A stretch of 41,508 nucleotides of DNA from CAYSVN01 sp964434585 (GTDB taxonomy: Bacteria > Patescibacteriota > Gracilibacteria > Peribacterales > Peribacteraceae), in NCBI GenBank assembly GCA_964434585.1, contig CAYSVN010000003.1:1-41508 (forward strand), read 5' to 3'. A program made the position numbers and the translations under genes. The notes beneath the pieces were generated by a model, which saw only the letters and a program-made list of their open reading frames with translations, searched no databases and was not told the origin of the DNA. Positions 34,891 through 41,508 of this stretch are shown piece by piece; positions within the stretch are counted from its first letter, which is position 1, and every line of letters begins with the position of its first letter.

Positions 34891-35008
34891 AACTATAAAT
34901 ATAGTTATTTACTTTATTTTAAAGCACTATCACTAACTCTACGAATAGATTGGATTGCATAACTAATTAGTTCATTGTTTGGTATGCCTAATTTCACTAA
35001 AATTAGTT
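34891..35008. promoter_or_regulatory. Three related dyads upstream of the giant SLH gene
   Basis: AACTATAAATATAGTT (34891-34906), AACTAATTAGTT (34961-34972) and CACTAAAATTAGTT (34995-35008) all pair an AACTA/CACTA half with TAGTT, with 6, 2 and 4 bases between. They lie 25-140 bp upstream of the start codon and may be operator sites, although the region is AT-rich. A TATAGT on the minus strand in the first dyad could be the -10 box. Confidence 0.4.
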
Positions 35009-35016
35009 CTTCCATT

Positions 35017-35178
35017 AAAAAAATCACCTATTTAAGATGGTTGATGGTGAAGCCCATTAACTGCCGACCGAACCTAATTTTGGTGTCGAGCTTGTTGTAA
35101 AGAATGGAAACCCCTAAACAAGTCCTCCAATGAAAATTTACCATCAACTGTTCGGCCTCTTATGGAGTCGAACCACTT
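35017..35178 (-). ncRNA. Candidate structured RNA or attenuator leader
   Basis: The only stretch of the 318-bp gap 34868-35185 with strong pairing. Read on the minus strand: a hairpin GTTCG/CGAAC with an inner CTC/GAG (35150-35173); GTTGATGGT (35140-35148) complementary to ACCATCAAC (35040-35048); CCGAAC (35150-35155) complementary to GTTCGG (35068-35073); and a terminator TCACC/GGTGA plus U7 (35017-35050). The 9-bp pairing uses part of the terminator arm, so the two exclude each other, and the two long pairings cross like a pseudoknot. I match it to no known family. It lies after the GIY-YIG gene and before the giant SLH gene, all in one direction. Confidence 0.4.
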
Positions 35179-35185
35179 CTTGTAA

Positions 35186-35434
35186 TTATCTATTTGGTAC
35201 TAATCGCCTATATCTAAATGTTGTACCTAATCCTGATTTTAGATACTTCTCAAATAGTATAGCTTGTTTTTTTGTTAGGAATGAACAAGCAAATTTTAAT
35301 TCCCATGGTTTATATTTGGATGTAGATTGCACCTCACTATTATTATATTTTTGTAATCTTTTTTCTATATTAATAGTTGATCCAACATACTGTCGATTTT
35401 CTTTATTTTTAATAATGTAAACATAATGCCACAT
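35186..35434 (-). CDS. GIY-YIG nuclease-like protein
   Basis: An 82-residue single-domain protein of the GIY-YIG superfamily, UPF0213/YhbQ type. It starts MWHYVYIIKNKENRQYVGST, where YVYII and YVGST stand for the GIY and YIG strands, followed by the catalytic Arg in INIEKRLQKYN, the AxxxEKYLKSG stretch with the metal-binding Glu (LFEKYLKSG), and a short basic end. Such proteins may act on DNA intermediates; precise substrates are not established. It is complete in length for the family. The promoter TTGTAA-18 bp-TATACT ends 8 nt before the ATG, so the leader is nearly absent. It lies between tRNA-Ala and the candidate structured RNA, a typical place for mobile small GIY-YIG genes. Confidence 0.85.
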   Translation of the reverse strand: MWHYVYIIKNKENRQYVGSTINIEKRLQKYNNSEVQSTSKYKPWELKFACSFLTKKQAILFEKYLKSGLGTTFRYRRLVPNR

Positions 35435-35442
35435 AACGGATT

Positions 35443-35472
35443 AGTATATTATATTTTTACTATCTATTACAA
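35443..35472 (-). promoter_or_regulatory. Promoter of the GIY-YIG gene
   Basis: On the minus strand TTGTAA (35467-35472) and TATACT (35443-35448) are 18 bp apart; the ATG follows 8 nt after the -10 box. Confidence 0.4.
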
Positions 35473-35514
35473 TATATTTTAAAAAAATAAAACTACTTAT
35501 ATTTGGTTAGCTAG

Positions 35515-35576
35515 CCGTAGCAAGGGTTTTTACACTACTGGCAAAAGCCCTTCTTTGTTCGCTGGACGAACTACGG
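35515..35576. repeat. Nested REP-like inverted repeat downstream of tRNA-Ala
   Basis: Outer arms CCGTAG (35515-35520) and CTACGG (35571-35576) enclose two side-by-side hairpins: AAGGGTTTT with AAAAGCCCTT (one bulge), and GTTCG/CGAAC around CTGGA (35557-35571). The whole can fold as a three-way junction and ends in GGATGAC, like the repeat at 4356-4380. I take it as an interspersed repeat. Confidence 0.55.
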
Positions 35577-35597
35577 ATGACAACCTCTTGCAGAGAT

Positions 35598-35674
35598 TGG
35601 TGGAGATACGGGGACTCGAACCCCGGACCCCCTGCTTGCAAAGCAGGTGCTCTAGCCAACTGAGCTATATCCCC
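35598..35674 (-). tRNA. tRNA-Ala (anticodon TGC)
   Basis: A complete 77-nt cloverleaf with the CCA end encoded. The acceptor stem GGGGATA/TATCTCC holds the G3-U70 pair that marks tRNA-Ala. The D arm has GCTCAGTTGG, the anticodon stem-loop is CCTGC-TTTGCAA-GCAGG with anticodon TGC, and the T arm is CGGGG-TTCGAGT-CCCCG. The discriminator base is A. Confidence 0.98.
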
Positions 35675-35703
35675 ACGTTATGGTTGTCTAAGTAAAAAGC
35701 AAA

Positions 35704-35732
35704 GACCGCAGTATTGTAAATTGACTGCGGCC
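35704..35732 (-). terminator. Terminator of the pilin-like cluster
   Basis: On the minus strand CCGCAGT and ACTGCGG form a 7-bp GC-rich stem, followed by TTTGCTTTTT. It separates the pilin-like genes from tRNA-Ala. Confidence 0.65.
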
Positions 35733-35757
35733 TGGTTGCAAGGTTGTTTTACTATTT

Positions 35758-36171
35758 TTAGTTTGTTCGGGCAGTAATGACTTCTCCTCCTTCGGCAAAC
35801 ACTGCACTTACTGTAACTTGGTTATCGCTACCTTTAGCTACACTATAACCTGTTTCCCAACCATCGGAAGCAACATCCATTGGAATTTCTTTAATGTAAA
35901 GGCCTGATTTTGTAAGCTCTTCGCTAAAGTCGCGACATCGTTGGATGTCATTTTCTTTCACAACTCCTTGCACCTTAAGACAACCAGGGTATGCACCATT
36001 ATCGTAAACAAAGTTATAAATAGCATCTCGTAATTCTATAACGTTAGCTGCGCGTACTTCATTTCGAGTGGTTGCACCTTGGTTATTGTAAAACCAAGAA
36101 GCTAGGAACAATAGAATGGCTACGGCAAGTAGAATAACAAGGATTTTTTGACTGAAAGCAGGTTTTTTCAT
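35758..36171 (-). CDS. Pilin-like single-span membrane protein
   Basis: A 137-residue protein with an N-terminal membrane helix (about 9-29) and a small extracytoplasmic domain. The RDAIYNFVYDNGAYP stretch near residue 46 and the later IPMDVASDGWETGYSV resemble the GspG/type IV pilin globular domain, where a helix is followed by YP and then Pro-Asp-Gly turns. The N-terminus (MKKPAFSQKILVILL) lacks the FTLxE processing motif and Glu5, so ordinary prepilin cleavage is unlikely. Two Cys (PGC and QRC) may pair. It follows the RTX-pilin gene after 38 nt in the same direction, so it is probably co-transcribed and ends at the terminator 35704-35732. It may be a minor pseudopilin or assembly partner. 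Confidence 0.65.
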   Translation of the reverse strand: MKKPAFSQKILVILLAVAILLFLASWFYNNQGATTRNEVRAANVIELRDAIYNFVYDNGAYPGCLKVQGVVKENDIQRCRDFSEELTKSGLYIKEIPMDVASDGWETGYSVAKGSDNQVTVSAVFAEGGEVITARTN

Positions 36172-36209
36172 AATAATAAAAGGAATAAACTAAGAGATAA
36201 CGTTATAAA

Positions 36210-38504
36210 CTAACAACTTGTTGCGTTTTCGACTTCTGTACAGGTGTCATTACCATTACCACCGTTGGCAGTATCGATATCATCACCACCATTAATAACG
36301 TCTTTTCCATTTCCTCCACTAATATTATCATCGCCAGCTCCTCCGTAGAGCTTATCTTTACCATTGTCTCCTGTAATAGTGTCGTTTCCATCTTCACCAT
36401 AAATTACATCCTTACCATTACCTCCTCCGCCAGTAAGATCATCATCACCTCCTCCGGCACAAATAGTATCGTGTCCATTACCTCCATCAATAATATCTAC
36501 ACCACTTGTACCAACAATCACATCTGAATCATTACCACCAAGCAGAGTTCCTGCGTATACAGAACCATTATCTGGTCCGCCATAGATAAGTCCATCTAGC
36601 CCCACAAAGATTGTTGCGTCTTCTCCATCACAAGTTGGCGTTGGCCCAGGGTTAGCTGCAACAGAAGAGCTGCTTGAGCTAGATGATGCAGGAGGAGGAT
36701 CTACCCCTGCTTCGTTCGAACAGTTGTCTACATCTGGCGTATCTTCTTCTGCAAAAGAAACTAGTAATACAAGGTCCTGGAAGTCTGTATAATAACTACT
36801 TAAGTTTGTAGTACCAAGCTCAAAGAAGTAAATGGTTTGATTATCAGCAAGTACAACTTTTCCGGTATCAAGATCAATATAATCTTCTATAAAAGCTACC
36901 ATCGAAGACTGATTTTCAAACCCATCAAGACTTGGTGCGTCATCACCATTTTTAAACAGTTTAATGTTAGCTGAGTTTGTAGCGGAGTCTCTTTCTAAGT
37001 GTGTTTTCCAATGACTTGATTGATTACCACTGTAAGAAGAGCTTTTCTTGGTCCATGACTTTGCTTTTACTGTAAGGTTTGTATCGCTTGCGAAGTTTTG
37101 GAATGGTTCAAATTCACGTGGATTACTATTGTCGTTAACGTTTGCGGTTACCGCATTAGCGTAAGCTCCAAATGGTTCAAATGTTTGATTACCAATTGTG
37201 ACCTGTAGTGTAACAGGCATGTCGTAACTACTACCACCACCGGTTTCTATAGCAGCTCCTAGAACAGTCACCTTAGCTTTAAACTCTTCTTCAACCTCTA
37301 CCGCGCCTCCATTAATAGTAAAGTCAACATCACAGTTTTCTGGAGGTCCTTCTACTTCTGGGTGGCTAATTGGCCTAGATGTTCCAACACAAACTCCTTC
37401 AGGAGAACAAGTTCTTGCCCCATCACACTGACAGTCTGGATTAGTAATATTTGGATCACACTGGAATGGGCCTTCTGAGTTTGTAGATTCATCTATACAA
37501 AGGTTGTATGAATTACAAGCAGCTGCTTGTTCGCAGTAAAGCGGTGGGTCAATACTTTCTTGGAAAGGCTTACAGAACTCAACTTCGTTGTAAGATTCAC
37601 AAGACTCTTCTTGCTCGGCTGCATAACAATTGTCCGAACCATTACCACCATTAAGTATATCACCTGTTCCACTCGACGTAAATTCGTCCGTGTGGCCATC
37701 AAGCTGATCTTCACCATTACCACCATCTAAGGTGTCATCACCACTACCACCACATAAAATGTCGTTACCATTTCCTCCATCAAGCTGATCGTTACCAGCA
37801 CCACCTAAAATATTATCGTTTCCGCTTCCACCATCGTCAATAAAGTCGTCACCGGCTAATCCACAAATGGTATCGTCTCCGTTTCCGCCATTAATTGTGT
37901 CATTTCCGCTGGTTCCAACAATAACGTCGTTACCGTTTGTACCAAGTAGCTGACCTGCATAATTATCACCATCAGAAGGCCCTCCAACAATTCTTCCTTT
38001 GTCATTTACGTAAATGGTTGCTTTTTTATCTGCACAACTAGGTGTTAAATCGTCTACATATGCAGCGTAGTTATTGGTAACGTTTGGAATAACTTGCGGT
38101 ACACCACTTTCATCTAAATAAACACTGTATCCTGATTTATTTTCGTCTGCACCTTCTATTTGTGGAAATTCATCTACTATTTTCCCTTCTAGTAAAGGAG
38201 CAATTTCAATACAGTTTGTAACATCTGTTGCGTCAGATGAACAGATGTCTACGGCATTACTAATTCCATTTGGAACTGGTTTGTCGAATGGAAAATCTCC
38301 TAAGTTTTCCCCTTCGCCAGCAGCGTATTGCACAATGGCACTTTCTAGACCTGCTGCGACTCTTGCCTGAGCAGAATTAACGGTATTATCAACCGTTCTT
38401 TGTGGTTTTAAGCTTGAAACTAAGGTTCCTCCCACTAATCCAATAATGGCAATAACAATTGCTATTTCGGTTAATGTAAAGGCTTTTTGCAGGTTTTTAA
38501 ACAT
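36210..38504 (-). CDS. Type IV pilin-like / RTX fusion protein, long paralogue
   Basis: A 764-residue protein. The N-terminus MFKNLQKAFTLTEIAIVIAI is a type IV prepilin signal (cleavage before FTLTE, with Ala instead of Gly at -1, Glu5 present), followed by the usual helix. A globular part to about 180 is shared with the next gene. RTX block 1 (about 185-285) has nine GGxGxDxxx nonapeptides that bind calcium. An 11-Cys module (about 288-378) follows. Residues 390-590 form a domain I do not recognise. A Ser8 linker (about 605) leads to RTX block 2 (653-751, eleven repeats). Cys residues sit at fixed repeats in both blocks (TIC, ILC, DTC). A start 20 codons upstream is possible but would displace the prepilin signal. 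A C4 run lies 6 nt before the ATG. The stop is TAG. Confidence 0.87.
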   Translation of the reverse strand: MFKNLQKAFTLTEIAIVIAIIGLVGGTLVSSLKPQRTVDNTVNSAQARVAAGLESAIVQYAAGEGENLGDFPFDKPVPNGISNAVDICSSDATDVTNCIEIAPLLEGKIVDEFPQIEGADENKSGYSVYLDESGVPQVIPNVTNNYAAYVDDLTPSCADKKATIYVNDKGRIVGGPSDGDNYAGQLLGTNGNDVIVGTSGNDTINGGNGDDTICGLAGDDFIDDGGSGNDNILGGAGNDQLDGGNGNDILCGGSGDDTLDGGNGEDQLDGHTDEFTSSGTGDILNGGNGSDNCYAAEQEESCESYNEVEFCKPFQESIDPPLYCEQAAACNSYNLCIDESTNSEGPFQCDPNITNPDCQCDGARTCSPEGVCVGTSRPISHPEVEGPPENCDVDFTINGGAVEVEEEFKAKVTVLGAAIETGGGSSYDMPVTLQVTIGNQTFEPFGAYANAVTANVNDNSNPREFEPFQNFASDTNLTVKAKSWTKKSSSYSGNQSSHWKTHLERDSATNSANIKLFKNGDDAPSLDGFENQSSMVAFIEDYIDLDTGKVVLADNQTIYFFELGTTNLSSYYTDFQDLVLLVSFAEEDTPDVDNCSNEAGVDPPPASSSSSSSSVAANPGPTPTCDGEDATIFVGLDGLIYGGPDNGSVYAGTLLGGNDSDVIVGTSGVDIIDGGNGHDTICAGGGDDDLTGGGGNGKDVIYGEDGNDTITGDNGKDKLYGGAGDDNISGGNGKDVINGGDDIDTANGGNGNDTCTEVENATSC

Positions 38505-38646
38505 AATGCAGGGGAAATTAATATATTGTATATAAATTGTATTCAATAATATGTCGTCTTGCAAACAGAACGACTAATCCTTGCTTGCCTGCATGTTTAT
38601 TATGTTAGGTAATGGCCTTTTTTTAACATGTAACTATTTACTACTG

Positions 38647-40302
38647 TTAACAGCTGGTAGGTACTTCGATACTTATACAGGTATCTTTGCTATTGCCGCC
38701 ATTAGCTGTATCTGTACCAGCACCGCCATTAATAATGTCTTTACCGTTACCGCCATTAATTTCGTCGTCACCATCGTCGCCGTTTAAGACATCTGCACCA
38801 TTATCTCCGCTAATGGTATCATTTCCGCTTCCACCAAACATGGTATCTACATCGTTTCCTCCTCCTCCTGTCATAATATCATTACCTTCGCCTCCACAAA
38901 TAGTATCAGCCTTATCGCCGCCATCAATAATATCATCTCCACTTGTACCGACAATAACATCGGGGCCATTTCCTCCGTTAAGTGTACCAACGTAGGTGGC
39001 GCCATTGTTTGGGCCCCCAATAATACTGTTTGTAATACTGTCTACATAAATAGTGGCAACTAAACCATTGCAAGTAGGAGCAGTGCTAATAGAACTTATA
39101 CTGCTAGAGCTAGAGCTAAGACTGATAGAACTGGAGGAACTAGAGGAGCTCGTAACCTCTGGATAAGCATCTGGTCGCGATAAACCTTCACAAAAACCGG
39201 CAGCTGAACAGGTTCTTGCTCCGTCACACTGGCAGTCAGAATTTGTGACGCTGGGATCACATAAATAAGAACCCTGTGGATTAATAAGCTCGTCTGCGCA
39301 ATGGCTAAAGTCTGTGCAGTTTGCTGTCTCATTACAATATAGTGGAACACTGTCACTTTCTTGGAATGGCATACAAAATACCACTTCTGTATTTAGTTCA
39401 CATGCCTCTTCTGTTTCACCATTGTAGCAATTGTCATTGTTACCATTTCCTCCATTTAACACATCACCACTGCTACCAAAAACTGCATTATCAGTATAGC
39501 CATCTAGTTCGTCGGTTCCCTTCCCTCCGTCTAGCGTATCATCCCCACTTCCTCCGCAAAGAATATCGTTTCCATTACCACCATCTAAAATATCGTTACC
39601 AGCACCACCTAACATTACATCTTTTCCGTTACCGCCGTCGTCAATAATATCATTTCCGTTTCCTCCGCAAATAATATCGTTACCATTTCCGCCATTAATT
39701 ATGTCGTTACCATCGGTGCCCACAATAACATCATTACCGTTTGTACCAATTAACGTACCGGTAAAATCTGTACCATCTTGTGATCCGCCAATAATTTTAC
39801 CGTCTCGTACGTAAATGGTAGCTATTAAATCTGCACAAGTTGCTGTTGGTACGTTCTTATAAAATGTCCAACTATTAGTAAGGTGTGGAATAACGTTCGG
39901 TACTCCATTTATGCCTAAGTAAATACTATACCCCGAACGATTATCGCTAAGGTTATCAATACTTGGCAACTCTTTAATAACACTCCCCTCTAAATAATCA
40001 GCAAGTTCAATACAGTCTGAAGTGTCTGCTGCATCACGTGCGCAAATATCTACTGCATTGCTAATACCGGTTGGCACTGGTTTATCCACCGGCAGTACAC
40101 CAAGTGGGGCTGTTTGAGTTGTGTATTGTATCATTGCACTTTCAATACCTGACGCCACACGCCACCTTGCAGTGTTTATTGTGTTATTAATAACTAACCC
40201 AGGCCTAACATTATTAAGAATGGCCGCTAGCAATAAGCCTATAATCGTAATAACAATTGCAACTTCTATTAACGTAAAGGCTTTTAAGCGAAGAGATATC
40301 AT
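38647..40302 (-). CDS. Type IV pilin-like / RTX fusion protein, short paralogue
   Basis: A 551-residue paralogue of the downstream gene, with the same order of parts: prepilin signal MISLRLKAFTLIEVAIVITI (Ala at -1, Glu5), a globular part with the conserved DKPVP(N/T)GISNAVDIC stretch, RTX block 1 (about 182-271, nine repeats), the 11-Cys module (287-374) with all cysteines matching, a Ser-rich linker (382-405) and RTX block 2 (444-540, eleven repeats). It lacks the unrecognised 200-residue domain of its paralogue. It starts only 25 nt after the SLH gene's stop and is followed after 142 bp by the paralogue, so the genes probably form one transcription unit. Such proteins should be exported by the Sec/pilin route, not by type I secretion. 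A role in calcium-dependent surface attachment is inferred. Confidence 0.87.
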   Translation of the reverse strand: MISLRLKAFTLIEVAIVITIIGLLLAAILNNVRPGLVINNTINTARWRVASGIESAMIQYTTQTAPLGVLPVDKPVPTGISNAVDICARDAADTSDCIELADYLEGSVIKELPSIDNLSDNRSGYSIYLGINGVPNVIPHLTNSWTFYKNVPTATCADLIATIYVRDGKIIGGSQDGTDFTGTLIGTNGNDVIVGTDGNDIINGGNGNDIICGGNGNDIIDDGGNGKDVMLGGAGNDILDGGNGNDILCGGSGDDTLDGGKGTDELDGYTDNAVFGSSGDVLNGGNGNNDNCYNGETEEACELNTEVVFCMPFQESDSVPLYCNETANCTDFSHCADELINPQGSYLCDPSVTNSDCQCDGARTCSAAGFCEGLSRPDAYPEVTSSSSSSSSISLSSSSSSISSISTAPTCNGLVATIYVDSITNSIIGGPNNGATYVGTLNGGNGPDVIVGTSGDDIIDGGDKADTICGGEGNDIMTGGGGNDVDTMFGGSGNDTISGDNGADVLNGDDGDDEINGGNGKDIINGGAGTDTANGGNSKDTCISIEVPTSC

Positions 40303-40327
40303 AGTGTGAAGCGAGATACACTCAGAA

Positions 40328-41508
40328 TTATAGCTCTAAAGAATGCGCATCGCTAATACTTTGAGTATACTGAGCAATTTTAGGATCTCTTTGGTTGTAT
40401 TTCATCCCTTGCGTAATAATGTACGCTAAATGATTTCTACTTACTGGTTCTGCTAACTTCATAGGGACAACATTAAATATATTTTTTTGCTTTGCGTCAG
40501 CAAAATAAGGATGATACCAAACGTCGGCCTCTGCATCTTCTGCAATATCTGCTGCTCTCCATGTTAGTGTAATAAGTTCTAGCAGTGTTACGTCTTGTAG
40601 CGGCCTTACAAGCCCGTCTTGATACCCAGAAATAATATCATTGCTGTACGCTGTATAAAAAACGCGTGTCATATAATCATATAACTTGTTATCTGAATAA
40701 GCTATAAATGGTAAATCTTTAAATGGGGAGACTGCATTTGCAGGAATGGTGGATACGACGGTAATACAATTACTTGCCAACGCTGTTTTTACTGCTTCAA
40801 AACGAGAGGAATTTCTTTGTGAAGCGTAAGATCTTTCTCCTTTTATTGTTTCCCCATTACTGTGAACATTCATGCCTGAAACAATAAATTGGTTACTGGC
40901 GGTAATTTTTGTATTTTTTAAAAACATTGTTTCTGTATAATGAGGTGTTGTTTCTACAACGTCTGTAAAAATAACTGCGCGATTTTGCTGGTATGCTAAA
41001 CATGATTCATCAGCATTATTACCAGGCTTAGGGTTGACAGAGTTTGTAGATGATGCGCTACTAACACTTGCTACGCTACTTACTGAAGAGCTAGAGTTAT
41101 TAAAGGCGTGTGTTCCTCTGCCTCCGCCTCCTCCACTGCTACCAGTGCCTCCACCGGTTCCTAATACTACTTCATTTGATTGTGGTGTTACCGCAGGCGC
41201 AATTGCCCCTGTAAATGAGCCTGGACTACTAAGCGACTGACTAGGTTGCGTTGTGACTGCTGCAGTATTTGCATAACTACTACCTGCAGAACCAGCAGGA
41301 ACGTCGACTTCTATTGTAAGGACTTCTGACTCCCCCGGTGCAATGTCTCCTACTGTCCAAACTACTGTACCTGGTGTTCTGACATCATCAACTGAACCAC
41401 CTGTACCACTGCCAGTATAAGTATATGTATGCCCACTATATGTTAATGGTGATAATTCTGCATTAATTATATCTGTTACTTCTATACCGGTAGCAGTTAA
41501 TGTAGCAC
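40328..41508 (-). CDS. DUF11-SLH surface protein, 5' end beyond the window
   Basis: The C-terminal 392 residues of a large surface protein. The reading frame is open from the right edge, well upstream of the first ATG at 40927, so the gene is cut by the window and that ATG is not its start. From the edge: a DUF11-type repeat (ATGIEVTDIINAELSPLTYS, then WTVGDIAPGESEVL and YANTAAV), a Gly-rich hinge ending GGGGGRGTHAF, a Ser/Val/Ala linker, then about 100 residues containing two Cys, and a C-terminal region with weak SLH repeats (VFYTAYSNDIISGYQDGLVRPLQD, then DVWYHPYFADAKQKNIFNV). The stop is TAA, 25 nt before the RTX-pilin gene. It is the fourth protein here with the same hinge-SLH ending. 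Confidence 0.8.
   Translation of the reverse strand, partial: ATLTATGIEVTDIINAELSPLTYSGHTYTYTGSGTGGSVDDVRTPGTVVWTVGDIAPGESEVLTIEVDVPAGSAGSSYANTAAVTTQPSQSLSSPGSFTGAIAPAVTPQSNEVVLGTGGGTGSSGGGGGRGTHAFNNSSSSVSSVASVSSASSTNSVNPKPGNNADESCLAYQQNRAVIFTDVVETTPHYTETMFLKNTKITASNQFIVSGMNVHSNGETIKGERSYASQRNSSRFEAVKTALASNCITVVSTIPANAVSPFKDLPFIAYSDNKLYDYMTRVFYTAYSNDIISGYQDGLVRPLQDVTLLELITLTWRAADIAEDAEADVWYHPYFADAKQKNIFNVVPMKLAEPVSRNHLAYIITQGMKYNQRDPKIAQYTQSISDAHSLEL

Noticed and set aside
35162..35176. A second tRNA on the minus strand (T-arm-like GTGG-TTCGACT-CCAT)
   Set aside because: Only a T-arm-like hairpin is present; no acceptor, D or anticodon arm can be placed around it. It is treated as part of the candidate structured RNA.
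36240..37950. CRISPR-like regular repeats
   Set aside because: The 27-bp periodicity is that of RTX nonapeptide codons, without constant repeats and unique spacers.
38687..38995. Plus-strand Pro/Leu-rich frame of 102 codons
   Set aside because: Complement of RTX repeats (GGxGxD codons read as Pro/Leu/Ser), not a gene.
40328..40927. A separate 199-residue protein starting at 40927
   Set aside because: The frame stays open upstream to the window edge and encodes a DUF11 repeat, Gly hinge and Ser linker, so it is the end of a larger gene.
87..41508. UGA read as glycine or tryptophan
   Set aside because: All frames, including very Gly-rich ones, are complete without any internal TGA, so reassignment is not needed.

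Overview
The window is a 41.5 kb, AT-rich stretch of densely packed bacterial chromosome with 23 protein genes and one tRNA gene. No phage, insertion sequence or CRISPR array is visible. The organism looks like a Patescibacteria/CPR-type bacterium. That is an inference from giant SLH surface proteins with Gly/Ser-rich hinges, DUF11 and DUF2341 proteins, pilin-like genes and a lack of metabolic operons; no taxonomic marker settles it. Three genome habits stand out. All 23 genes stop with TAA (19) or TAG (4) and none with TGA. No start codon has a recognisable Shine-Dalgarno sequence. Several promoters sit so close to the ATG that the mRNA should be leaderless or nearly so.

Left part (1-8.3 kb), housekeeping and small genes: a flavin reductase-like oxidoreductase, a DUF559 endonuclease whose tail is encoded by a REP-like repeat, gyrB, a small unknown protein, mscL, a secreted 3D-domain peptidoglycan hydrolase with three peptidoglycan-binding repeats, an unknown 365-residue protein, rpiB, and a histone H1-like protein carrying a C-terminal membrane helix.

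Middle (8.3-27.7 kb): two divergent giant surface-protein genes. One (minus strand) has DUF2341, a LamG-like domain, FnIII-like repeats and SLH. The other (plus strand, 2971 residues) has many DUF11 repeats, a Gly/Ser hinge, an LPKTG motif, three SLH repeats and a C-terminal sortase-like domain with His, Cys and Arg in place. Next come a probable redox operon on the minus strand (thioredoxin, TVP38/TMEM64 membrane protein, MerA/lipoamide dehydrogenase-like flavoprotein), a DUF3179 lipoprotein divergent from a Crp/Fnr-type regulator, and an AlaX alanyl-tRNA editing protein.

Right part (27.7-41.5 kb), all on the minus strand: a third giant SLH protein (2372 residues) whose Ig-like repeats include a perfect 230-bp duplication; a leader region with three related dyads; a candidate structured RNA with an attenuator-like switch; a small GIY-YIG protein; tRNA-Ala(TGC); and a cluster of three pilin-like genes. 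Two of these fuse a type IV pilin N-terminus to paired RTX calcium-binding blocks around an 11-cysteine module. Upstream of them a further DUF11-SLH protein runs off the right edge.

Taken together the window is mainly a cell-surface island: four SLH-anchored proteins, RTX-pilins, a wall hydrolase and a mechanosensitive channel. The most novel items are the LPKTG-SLH-sortase fusion, the pilin-RTX fusions, the membrane-tethered H1-like protein, the candidate RNA switch, and the non-canonical translation-initiation and stop-codon signals.
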